Source of the DNA: an uncultured Lachnospiraceae bacterium
Lineage (GTDB): Bacteria; Bacillota; Clostridia; Lachnospirales; Lachnospiraceae
Direction of reading: 5' to 3'
Length of the DNA stretch: 6,664 nucleotides
NCBI GenBank assembly: GCA_902803305.1
Contig: CADCPL010000278.1
Coordinates: 1-6,664 of the forward strand
Shown here piece after piece: positions 1-5,980 of this stretch. How positions within the stretch are numbered: the first letter of the stretch is position 1; the number at the start of each line of letters is the position of its first letter. The notes beneath the pieces are model-generated. The model had not been told where the DNA came from. It saw only the letters and a list, made by a program, of their open reading frames with translations, and ran no database searches. A program made the position numbers and the translations under genes.

Positions 1-657
1 ATCTTCCGGAACGTCCGCCGGAACGCTTTCACCCTCAGGTACAAGCAGATAATCTCCCACACCGTATATACTGATAAGTCTGTGATCACCGAACTGCCTT
101 ACATCAAAGCCGTTTACACGCTCAAGCTCAAGCCTGCCTGTCTCCTTTTTGCCATCTATAGTTATCGGAGCCTGCTCAGCCGGTCTTATGCCGAATCCCA
201 TGTTTAAATTATCTGCGGCATCCGATTCTTCCTCTTCAGGACTTTTGTTCCATATGATCGTATACTCGATCTCATGAGGCTGACTCATCGCAAGAGTATC
301 TGCGATAAACACAAACGGCTCATCAAGATTTGCGACAGGTACCGTAAAAGTCGACGCTCCGCCTTCATTTTCATTAAGGTACTTTTCACCGTCGACTATG
401 ACATAATCGTAGTTTTTACTGCTCCACACAAGTGTTGCAAATGTTTTCCCGTCTCGGGTAACGACTTTCACCGGAGACTCCACATGGGCTTTGCCGGACC
501 CTCCTGTTAAAGTTATGTCAACCATTTGTGGCGCGTCAACAATCGAAGTAACCTCCTGCACTCCGCAGGAGGTTACCAGCATCTCACATATTACAAGTAT
601 AGATATAAATAATAAGTGTCTTAACCTATCACAGTGTGACCTTAACCTTGTGATCAT
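1..657 (-). CDS. Lipoprotein with NEAT-like domain and start of an ABC transporter substrate-binding domain (3' part outside window)
   Basis: The first 219 residues are visible; the frame is open to the window edge. Residues 1-31 form a lipoprotein signal: an Arg/His-rich start, a hydrophobic run at about 15-28, and the lipobox VTSC with Cys31. Residues about 45-136 form a beta-rich domain with DGK (69-71), SSKNYDY (79-85), VPV (106-108) and a late PHEIEY (127-132); this looks NEAT-like, the fold Gram-positives use to bind heme. After an acidic linker (EEEES, 141-145), residues about 165-219 (GFDVRQFGDHRLISI, YLLVPEG) resemble the beginning of the Peripla_BP_2 substrate-binding fold used for iron-siderophore, heme and cobalamin. 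The ATG at 657 is the only in-frame start that leaves a complete signal peptide; AAGGG lies about 9 nt upstream, inside cbiK. The gene overlaps cbiK by 29 nt and should share its B12 control. Inferred role: surface capture of a metal-tetrapyrrole for an ABC importer. Ligand unknown. Confidence 0.75.
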   Translation of the reverse strand, partial: MITRLRSHCDRLRHLLFISILVICEMLVTSCGVQEVTSIVDAPQMVDITLTGGSGKAHVESPVKVVTRDGKTFATLVWSSKNYDYVIVDGEKYLNENEGGASTFTVPVANLDEPFVFIADTLAMSQPHEIEYTIIWNKSPEEEESDAADNLNMGFGIRPAEQAPITIDGKKETGRLELERVNGFDVRQFGDHRLISIYGVGDYLLVPEGESVPADVPED

Positions 658-2239
658 ACCATTTACCCTTCGTTCCTATAAGAGCCAGATCGAACTCTTC
701 ATCAAGAGCAGGTACGGGAACGTCAAATCCGTATACCTCTTCGCTTGTCCCGTCGGAATACTCAACTTTATCTACAGTCGGCTCAAGAAGCACGGCTCCG
801 TCCTTCTGAGCATCCTCAGCTGTGCCCGGGAACAGATTCACGATGTTTTTTGATACAAGAGTGATATGGATTGTCATCTTGCCATCCTTTACCGTAAGTT
901 CGCCTTTTCCGTCCTTTGTCTCATTGACACTGAACATTGAACTGTCGGTAGTAAACTTTGCTTCATATTTTCCGTCTTCGGGTTTCGTTGCGTCAGATGC
1001 CGCTTTATCGGTATCTGCGCCTCCGTCAAGAGCTTCGCCCGTATGAGCCACATACAGATCCTGGATCGTCTTGATACGACCGAGACCCGCGATTTGGCAG
1101 TCTACGCTGTCAAATGCACCAGATGCATTGAACATGCTCTTCCAGCTGTCATCGTCATCGCCTGCCATATCGTTATTGGCATGATCTCCGGCAACGACCA
1201 TTAGCGGACGAAGGATGACTTTCTTATATCCTGCAGCCTTTACATCTTCTATGACATTTTCACATGCCGTCTCTTCAGGCTCTCCTTCAACCGTTCCAAT
1301 GAATACATTTTTGTAACCAAGTTCCTTCATCTGTGTTGCCATCTGGCTGTAGCTGACTTTAGCCGTATGCGCGGTGCCGTGACCCATGAATACATAGGCG
1401 ATGCCGTCTTTTTCGGCATCCTCCAAAGATCCCTTACCGGAATCCGCTACGGCCTGTGCTACTATCGCCTCTGCAACTGCCTTCTTATCTGCATTGATGA
1501 CCGTCGCATCTGATCCGACCTCTCCCAGGAGCGGCTCCGCGATCACAATGCTGTCGATCTTGTCGGCATACGCATCAGCTGCCTCTTTCAGTTCGTCATA
1601 TTCCGCACCATGCATCAGATGTGTGGGCTGGATGACCAGGTTCTTAACGCCGTTTGCAACCGCTCTCTCAAGTGCCTGATCCATATTATCGATCTTCTCA
1701 CCGTCACGAGCCTGAACATGGTTTATGATTATCTGAGCGGTAAAAGCTCTTCTTACGGACCAATCGGGATATGCTGCGGCTATCGCCTTTTCAATCCCGC
1801 CTATATCCTGTGCTCTCGAATCGTTAAAAGATGTTCCGAAGCTTACTACAAGTATCTCATTTTCACCGATATCATCACTGTTAAGCGGATCGTCAGCCGA
1901 TGCATCACCCGTATCTCTTCCGAAATAATCGGGATCTGCCTCTTCTCCCTCCACAAGTTCCTTCTGGGCATCGGTAAGCTCATCCCATGCATTCTTCGCA
2001 GCCAGGCAGAGTGCATCTGTCTCATCGGTCCTCTCCTGTACATAGATGGCATCTATAAGCGCCGCAACCGCATCAGCCTTTGCCTGATCATCGTTCTCCT
2101 CTGCGGGCTCTGCCTCATCGGAAACTTCCTGATCTTCCGATCCTCCCGGAGTCATGTTTACATCTACAGTCGCACATCCCGCAAGAACGGATGCCGAAAG
2201 CAGCGATACACCTAAAATGCTTAAAAACCTCTTTTTCAT
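629..2239 (-). CDS. cbiK: Lipoprotein sirohydrochlorin cobaltochelatase (CbiK-type) with extra N- and C-terminal domains
   Basis: CbiK inserts Co2+ into sirohydrochlorin in the anaerobic (early cobalt) B12 pathway. This protein has 536 residues, about twice the usual length. Residues 1-22 are a lipoprotein signal ending in the lipobox LAGC (Cys22). Residues 23-53 are an acidic linker. Residues about 54-98 form a small helical module (AWDELTDAQKELV) of a kind common in Gram-positive surface proteins. The chelatase core runs from about 127 (NEILVVSFGTSFNDSR) to about 402. Family motifs present are QPTHLMHG (204-211), MGHG with His287, VEGEPEE (317-323), and VAGDHANNDM with His353. The two histidines and a VEGEP glutamate match metal-binding residues as I recall them from CbiK structures. 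Residues 420-536 form a NEAT-like beta domain shared with the next gene's product. AGGAGG lies 10 nt before the ATG. Control is by the upstream cobalamin riboswitch. Predicted location is the outer face of the membrane, so it may metallate or carry tetrapyrroles for uptake rather than serve cytoplasmic synthesis; this is inference. Confidence 0.93.
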   Translation of the reverse strand: MKKRFLSILGVSLLSASVLAGCATVDVNMTPGGSEDQEVSDEAEPAEENDDQAKADAVAALIDAIYVQERTDETDALCLAAKNAWDELTDAQKELVEGEEADPDYFGRDTGDASADDPLNSDDIGENEILVVSFGTSFNDSRAQDIGGIEKAIAAAYPDWSVRRAFTAQIIINHVQARDGEKIDNMDQALERAVANGVKNLVIQPTHLMHGAEYDELKEAADAYADKIDSIVIAEPLLGEVGSDATVINADKKAVAEAIVAQAVADSGKGSLEDAEKDGIAYVFMGHGTAHTAKVSYSQMATQMKELGYKNVFIGTVEGEPEETACENVIEDVKAAGYKKVILRPLMVVAGDHANNDMAGDDDDSWKSMFNASGAFDSVDCQIAGLGRIKTIQDLYVAHTGEALDGGADTDKAASDATKPEDGKYEAKFTTDSSMFSVNETKDGKGELTVKDGKMTIHITLVSKNIVNLFPGTAEDAQKDGAVLLEPTVDKVEYSDGTSEEVYGFDVPVPALDEEFDLALIGTKGKWYDHKVKVTL

Positions 2240-2249
2240 AATGCCAAGT

Positions 2250-2255
2250 CCTCCT
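2250..2255 (-). promoter_or_regulatory. Ribosome binding site of cbiK
   Basis: A perfect AGGAGG lies 10 nt upstream of the cbiK ATG. It begins immediately after the U-tract of the riboswitch terminator, so translation initiation is only possible on transcripts that pass the terminator. The site is not within the terminator stem, which favours transcriptional over translational control. Confidence 0.85.
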
Positions 2256-2291
2256 AAAAAAATAAACTCATCTTACGATGGTAAAATGAGT
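2256..2291 (-). terminator. Intrinsic terminator of the cobalamin riboswitch leader
   Basis: On the minus strand an 11-bp stem (ACTCATTTTAC with GTAAGATGAGT, one G-U pair) encloses the loop CATC and is followed directly by TTATTTTTTT. It lies between the riboswitch and the cbiK ribosome binding site, the classic position for an attenuator. Ligand-bound riboswitch is expected to leave this hairpin free to form and shut off cbiK and the genes after it. Confidence 0.9.
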
Positions 2292-2358
2292 CATTGGTCT
2301 GGCACACAAACAACAGGAACCCTCGTTCCCGTTTATGCTGTAATAAGACCAATTACTC
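2288..2358 (-). promoter_or_regulatory. Candidate antiterminator of the riboswitch expression platform
   Basis: The sense segment GAGTAATTGGTCT (2358-2346) can pair with AGACCAATGACTC (2300-2288), 12 of 13 positions. The second arm includes four bases of the 5' side of the terminator stem, so the two structures exclude each other at the stem base. The enclosed loop contains its own 8-bp hairpin (arms 2332-2325 and 2320-2313, loop GAGG). A competing hairpin, GTAAT/ATTAC with a 7-nt loop (2356-2340), uses most of the first antiterminator arm and could act as the ligand-sensitive switch. The pairings are visible in the sequence; the mechanism is inferred. Confidence 0.6.
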
Positions 2359-2378
2359 GTGATCCTTACAATACAGAG

Positions 2379-2565
2379 AGAAGGCAGGTTTCCTGGCTTG
2401 CGGATCGTCATATACCGCAATACCTTCCCGGTTTCCCAGTGGCTTCCTGCATTAAGAGGATACTTGCAGCATACTACCCGCTTACAGTGACGAGTTCGCA
2501 CAGGTCTTGCACCTGTTTCCCTTTTACCCTGATCCATCATATTATATGATGATCCGGCACCTTTC
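2379..2565 (-). promoter_or_regulatory. Cobalamin (B12) riboswitch aptamer
   Basis: The minus strand carries the conserved blocks in the right order. These are AAGGTGCC opening P2 near 2563, a variable hairpin (ATCATAT/ATATGAT), AGGGAAACAGGTGCAAGACC (around 2522-2503), GTCACTGTAAGCGGG (2491-2477), AATGCAGGAAGCCACTG (2453-2437), GGGAAGG (2429-2423), a TTGCGG/CCGCAA stem (2420-2415 with 2403-2398), and the B12 box GCAAGCCAGGAAACCTGCC (2401-2383). This matches the well-known AdoCbl-type element that represses B12 synthesis and uptake genes. It sits between a promoter and an intrinsic terminator, 140 nt before cbiK. Boundaries are approximate by a few bases. Confidence 0.96.
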
Positions 2566-2588
2566 CCCGATATTCTTTTCAGTTATGA

Positions 2589-2617
2589 ATGATAGCACAA
2601 GAGATTTTTACGGTCAA
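2589..2617 (-). promoter_or_regulatory. Sigma-A promoter for the riboswitch-cbiK operon
   Basis: The -35 is TTGACC (2617-2612), the spacer is 17 nt, and the -10 is TATCAT (2594-2589) preceded by TG one base upstream (extended -10). The predicted start site is near 2582, about 18 nt before the aptamer. The -35 begins 8 nt after the stop codon of the upstream membrane-protein gene, and no terminator is visible between them. Confidence 0.85.
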
Positions 2618-2625
2618 TGCCGAAC

Positions 2626-4347
2626 CTATCGGATGCTATCGGTCCGAATAACGCCATCCGCAAGATCATCCGAGATCGGCATATTATTATCAAAACACTC
2701 ATGGTACGGCGAAGACGGGAAAGCATAATACCAGCACTGATCGCCTTTGTTCGGAAGATACACGGTGTGTCCGTACCAGTCCACTTCCCTGACATTTGCA
2801 GCAGGATAATCAATCTGACTTATCAGTTGATCGGAAAATGAGAATCGTCCGGATTCTTCAATATCAAACTTCAGCAGTTCCTTGGTACTGTAAAGTGACG
2901 GCAGGAGTATAACAGCGGATACAAAGACTGATATGAAGATCGCCACCGCTTTTTTTGATCCCATCGATGCTTCCAGTACAAATCCCATTGTCATCAGAGG
3001 AAATACGAGAACGGGACCATATCCGTATCTGATAAGAGGCGCCTTGATCAGGTAAAAAACGATCGACGCGAGCATAACTGCCATCAGATATTTGAAGAAC
3101 CATTTTGATCTGATAAAAACGCAGACCACGGCAACCGGAAGCGAAAGCAGGAACGAAGATACAAACAGCCTCGCCGCCAAGACCTGTTCATCCCACCAAT
3201 ACCTGAGCCACTCGATCATCGAGCCTCCTCCTGCTCCTCCGGAGTGGACCAGGCCGGCCCACACGCTTATCTCATTGGCATCGCTTTCAAGTGTTTCCTT
3301 TGCAAACTTCCACGGAACATCGAACATATCAAAGTGGGCAAAAGGATATACCGGCCATCCGCATATGATAACGTTTCGTATCACATAAGGAAGAACCATC
3401 ATTGCCGCCAGACAACCGCATAAAATGATGCTCTTCCACTGCCTCTTTTTGATAAGAATGACAAGCGGCCAGATGGTTACAAGAGCAAAGCCCGCCGCGG
3501 ATAATTTGAACCCGACGAGTGAAAATGAGCATATGGCAAGAAGACACAGTCCCGCAAGCCTGTTGTCTTCATCAGTGCTGTGCCCTACTTCAGCAAGTCT
3601 GATCATCATCCATATGAACAGAAAGATGGTGACAAAATCGGATTCCGGAGACGTGATCTCCAGGAGGCATATGAGAAAATAAAAAACAGGAGCCAATCTG
3701 ATGCAGGCACTGACCGCATCGCATTTGCGGATCCATCCGTAAACCGCATACATACACAGTATCATGGAAATGAAACCGCTCATACCGTGAAGAGACTGTC
3801 CTCCCATCAAATCGCGCATGCTGTACAGGGCGCAAAGCGGATAGTACGCACTGTTATATGCAAATCTGACATGGATCAGACCGAGCCCTTTGATGATCCC
3901 GTAGTCTTCCAACCAGTGAATGGACTGGGCATGATATAGCCCGGTATCATAGTGAAATGAACTATCGGCTGTATACATGAGGTTCAGCACGAACAGGACC
4001 GCTCCGATGACCACAAGCAGTGCGCGAATGATCTTTTGAGGCGTCGTATCGCCCGCGACTTTACGCCTGAGAATCAACTCCTCTTTGATCCTGTTTCGGT
4101 CAATATATGCCGCCGTCAGACAGAATATGACCATCACGACATTTGCCGCGATCCCCAGCCCCGAAAACAGACTGAAGATCTGGGCATAAACCGTGGCGAT
4201 CACAAGACCTGCCACGACACGGTCGCACCAGTTAAAAGACGGGCTGCACCCCTTTACGATCAATCCCGATATCCTCGGAAGTACAAAAAATCCGATGATA
4301 TATGATGTCAGAAAAATATAGATCCAGTTAATAAGCGTTACTAACAT
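2626..4347 (-). CDS. Polytopic membrane protein, GT-C-like glycosyltransferase/polymerase family
   Basis: The product has 573 residues with about 11-12 predicted membrane segments, roughly at 5-28, 45-82 (two), 106-124, 188-208, 216-250, 262-300 (two), 306-327, 392-412, 417-435, 440-460 and 466-486. A soluble tail covers 487-573. The first large loop has HYDTGLYHAQ (132-141), followed by GLIHVRFAYNS (156-166). An acidic residue soon after an early membrane helix and a long external loop are typical of GT-C enzymes that use lipid-linked sugars. The tail carries GDQCWYYAFPSSPY (535-548), which I recall as a motif of the LIC_10190-like membrane protein group; that family link is from memory. GGAGG lies 5 nt before the ATG. 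The gene starts 17 nt after the MATE stop, so the two are probably cotranscribed. No defined substrate can be given; a role in cell-surface glycan assembly is inferred, helped by the nearby GT10 gene. Confidence 0.8.
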   Translation of the reverse strand: MLVTLINWIYIFLTSYIIGFFVLPRISGLIVKGCSPSFNWCDRVVAGLVIATVYAQIFSLFSGLGIAANVVMVIFCLTAAYIDRNRIKEELILRRKVAGDTTPQKIIRALLVVIGAVLFVLNLMYTADSSFHYDTGLYHAQSIHWLEDYGIIKGLGLIHVRFAYNSAYYPLCALYSMRDLMGGQSLHGMSGFISMILCMYAVYGWIRKCDAVSACIRLAPVFYFLICLLEITSPESDFVTIFLFIWMMIRLAEVGHSTDEDNRLAGLCLLAICSFSLVGFKLSAAGFALVTIWPLVILIKKRQWKSIILCGCLAAMMVLPYVIRNVIICGWPVYPFAHFDMFDVPWKFAKETLESDANEISVWAGLVHSGGAGGGSMIEWLRYWWDEQVLAARLFVSSFLLSLPVAVVCVFIRSKWFFKYLMAVMLASIVFYLIKAPLIRYGYGPVLVFPLMTMGFVLEASMGSKKAVAIFISVFVSAVILLPSLYSTKELLKFDIEESGRFSFSDQLISQIDYPAANVREVDWYGHTVYLPNKGDQCWYYAFPSSPYHECFDNNMPISDDLADGVIRTDSIR

Positions 4348-4364
4348 AAGATCCTCCGATCAGA

Positions 4365-5741
4365 TCATTCGACTATATTCTGCATCCACACCCCGCTCGC
4401 GGATATGGCAAATCCGATGAACACCTTGATAAGAGCGGTTCCCTCGCATATCGCATAGATGCTTACTATATCAATGCTCGTATATCGTGTCAGAACATAT
4501 GCAAGCGGTACACCTATAGTCATGAGAAAAGCGCTGTCAAACAGGAACGTGATAAACGTCTTTCCTCCTGCCCTGATTGTAAAATACAGACTGTGACACA
4601 ATCCGAAGAGCGGCATCATCAGTCCTGTCACCCGCAGAAAATCACTTGCCAGAGCCTTTACTTCCGCAGTCGTGTTATAAAGCTCCGGCAGCAGTCCGGC
4701 CACCATATACAGTATGGATCCCACGATTATACATGAGAATGTCACGAATACATTTATCTTGAGACCGGTCTCCTTTGCCTCCTTCATCTTTCCCGCACCG
4801 AGCAGGTGTCCCACCATGATCGCGACTGCATCCCCGAATGCGATAAAACATATCGCAAATACATTAAAAAACGTGGAATTGATATTAAGCCCCGCAACAA
4901 CGGCCAGCCCGCGTGTGGAATAACTCTGTTTCTGAAGGACGATGCCGAAGGACCACAGGAATTCATTGAGCACAAGAGGCAGTCCCGTAACGGCTACCTT
5001 CCTCACAAGTGTTCCCGATACCCGCAGCGTCTCATACGCACCTATGATATAAGGCTTGAGATCTCTGTGTCTGTGCGTCCAGATAACAACTATCATCGCC
5101 TGAACAACCCTTGATATCGCTGTTGCGATCGCTGCTCCGGCAACTCCGAGCACCGGAAATCCAAGTTTACCGTATATTAGGATATAGTTGAGTACAAGGT
5201 TGATGAACACCGCAGCAAGACTCGCCCGCATCGGGATCACGGTCTCTCCGGTCTCGCGCAGTGTTGATGAATATACAAATTCCGCTGCCTGCGGAAACAG
5301 TCCGGCCAGCATCAGCATCATATATGTATGCCCGTATTCAAGCGTTGCCGCAAGATCACCTGTTTCGGATCCCTCATGAAGGTAGTAGGAGATGATCGTC
5401 CTGTCTTTCAGTGCAAATATCCCGATCCCCAGGATCATTATTATCCCGCAGATCATGACTTTGATCCGGAATGTTTGCCTGACACCGTCTGTGTTTCCCT
5501 GTCCGAAATACTGAGCCGTAAATATACCTGCCCCACTTATCGCGCCGAACAGGCACAGTTGGTACACGAACATAAGATCGTTTACGATGGATACCCCCGA
5601 AAGCTGCTCGGTTCCGATCCTTCCAACCATAAGATTATCAAGCATATTCACAAAATTGGATATGCCGTTCTGTACCATTATCGGAAGCGCGATGGCAAAT
5701 ACGCTCTTATAGAATTGTTTGTTTCCTATAAATTTATTCAT
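4365..5741 (-). CDS. MATE family (MOP superfamily) multidrug/metabolite efflux transporter
   Basis: The product has 458 residues, the usual length of a 12-helix MATE protein of the NorM/DinF type, which exports cationic or other organic compounds using a Na+ or H+ gradient. The N-lobe shows ALPIMVQNG (18-26), NMLDNLMVGRIG (32-43) with Asp35 in helix 1, and STLRETGET (159-167). Helices 5-6 show NLVLNYILIYGKLG (181-194) and GVAGAAIATAISR (199-211). The C-lobe opens at GLPLVLNE (253-260) with Glu260. The ATG at 5741 gives a normal N-terminus, but the sequence before it (TTTTTTTACCGTT) has no ribosome binding site, and a terminator ends 6 nt upstream. Expression may therefore rely on readthrough from the tRNA promoter and coupling to a small upstream ORF. 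The next gene follows after 17 nt. Because its neighbours are glycan genes, a glycan-lipid flippase-like role is possible but unsupported by motif. Confidence 0.92.
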   Translation of the reverse strand: MNKFIGNKQFYKSVFAIALPIMVQNGISNFVNMLDNLMVGRIGTEQLSGVSIVNDLMFVYQLCLFGAISGAGIFTAQYFGQGNTDGVRQTFRIKVMICGIIMILGIGIFALKDRTIISYYLHEGSETGDLAATLEYGHTYMMLMLAGLFPQAAEFVYSSTLRETGETVIPMRASLAAVFINLVLNYILIYGKLGFPVLGVAGAAIATAISRVVQAMIVVIWTHRHRDLKPYIIGAYETLRVSGTLVRKVAVTGLPLVLNEFLWSFGIVLQKQSYSTRGLAVVAGLNINSTFFNVFAICFIAFGDAVAIMVGHLLGAGKMKEAKETGLKINVFVTFSCIIVGSILYMVAGLLPELYNTTAEVKALASDFLRVTGLMMPLFGLCHSLYFTIRAGGKTFITFLFDSAFLMTIGVPLAYVLTRYTSIDIVSIYAICEGTALIKVFIGFAISASGVWMQNIVE

Positions 5742-5833
5742 AACGGTAAAAAAAGACAGGGCATATACCCTGCCAAATCTACTGACCCGTACTCGCTCAT
5801 GCGGCGCTCGGCCTCAAACGGACGCTCGGCCAT
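5738..5833 (-). CDS. Possible 31-codon leader ORF coupled to the MATE gene
   Basis: An ATG at 5833 directly follows an in-frame TGA and opens 31 codons (beginning MAERPFEAERRMSEYGS, ending CLFLPL). Its stop TGA (5740-5738) overlaps the MATE start as ATGA, the usual arrangement for translational coupling. The ORF reads through the intrinsic terminator (codons about 20-29), so a translating ribosome could block that hairpin. AGG lies 8 nt before the ATG, inside a small hairpin, so initiation would be weak. The ORF could be chance in a GC-rich structured spacer; no homology is claimed. Confidence 0.25.
   Translation of the reverse strand: MAERPFEAERRMSEYGSVDLAGYMPCLFLPL
5748..5774 (-). terminator. 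Intrinsic terminator between tRNA-Thr and the MATE gene
   Basis: On the minus strand GGCAGGGT and GCCCTGTC form an 8-bp stem with two G-U pairs around the loop ATAT, followed by seven Ts. It probably ends the tRNA transcript and any readthrough from the GT10 gene. Only 6 nt separate its T-tract from the MATE ATG, leaving no room for a separate promoter or ribosome binding site, so it may act as an attenuator of MATE expression. Confidence 0.88.
5805..5831. repeat. Direct repeat of a 9-bp GC-rich unit
   Basis: The plus-strand unit CGCTCGGCC occurs at 5805-5813 and 5823-5831, 18 bp apart. It lies in a stretch clearly richer in GC than the surrounding genes. This may be part of a dispersed intergenic element, but only one copy of the whole stretch is in the window. 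Confidence 0.4.
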
Positions 5834-5837
5834 TCAG

Positions 5838-5891
5838 ATCGCCTGCGGCGATAGGGCCTCGCGGTGCAGACAGGGTCCCTACCCTATCTGC
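5838..5891 (-). other. Structured 3' trailer of the tRNA-Thr transcript (two hairpins)
   Basis: Starting four bases past the tRNA discriminator, GCAGATAGGGT and ACCCTGTCTGC (5891-5881 and 5876-5866) form an 11-bp stem with one G-U pair and the loop AGGG. A second hairpin follows, ATCGCC/GGCGAT with a 3-nt loop (5852-5838). Neither has a T-tract, so they are not terminators by themselves. They may guide tRNA 3' processing or take part in attenuation; the function is unknown. Confidence 0.6.
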
Positions 5892-5894
5892 AAA

Positions 5895-5967
5895 TGCTGA
5901 CGTCGGGAATCGGACCCGAGACCTCCGCACTACCAATGCGGTGCGCTACCTACTGTGCCACGTCAGC
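5895..5967 (-). tRNA. tRNA-Thr (anticodon GGU)
   Basis: The cloverleaf folds with acceptor GCTGACG/CGTCAGC (7 bp), U8 G9, D-loop AGTAGGTA with G18G19, anticodon stem CCGCA/TGCGG, loop TTGGTAG (anticodon GGT, decoding ACC/ACU), variable AGGTC, T-stem TCGGG/CCCGA, and discriminator A. The encoded length is 73 nt and CCA is not encoded. Two departures stand out. The D stem GCAC/GCGC has an A12-C23 mismatch, and the T-loop is TCCGATT, with C at position 55 where U (pseudouridine) is almost universal. The rest, including G53-C61, A58 and G15-C48, is intact, so the gene is probably functional but possibly decaying. A promoter lies just upstream. Confidence 0.9.
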
Positions 5968-5980
5968 TAAACCGAAATGA

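Noticed and set aside
491..853. 120-codon plus-strand open frame across the cbiK 3' end and the lipoprotein gene start
   Set aside because: It is antisense to two well-supported minus-strand genes and has no ribosome binding site or domain.
1610..2215. 201-codon plus-strand open frame opposite cbiK
   Set aside because: It is antisense to the conserved chelatase sequence, shows no family motifs, and has the composition of a shadow frame.
2340..2356. Hairpin GTAAT/ATTAC as an L13 loop kissing riboswitch loop L5
   Set aside because: The loop UGGUCUU shows no good complement in the L5 region (GGGAAACC), so a kissing-loop assignment is not supported by eye.
2626..2642. Direct repeat CTATCGG across the stop codon of the GT-C-like gene
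   Set aside because: It is a 7-bp repeat mostly within coding sequence, just upstream of the promoter; too short to support an operator call.
5855..5870. Sequence CACCGCGAGG on the minus strand, reminiscent of the T-box motif GGTACCGCG
   Set aside because: The rest of the T-box antiterminator consensus (AGGGTGG) and a specifier stem are absent; the match is short and by chance in a GC-rich stretch.
5328..5900. 190-codon plus-strand open frame opposite the MATE gene start, terminator and tRNA
   Set aside because: It runs antisense through the first part of a clear MATE gene, the terminator and part of the tRNA, has no recognisable domain, and is rich in Cys, His and Arg as expected for a shadow frame.
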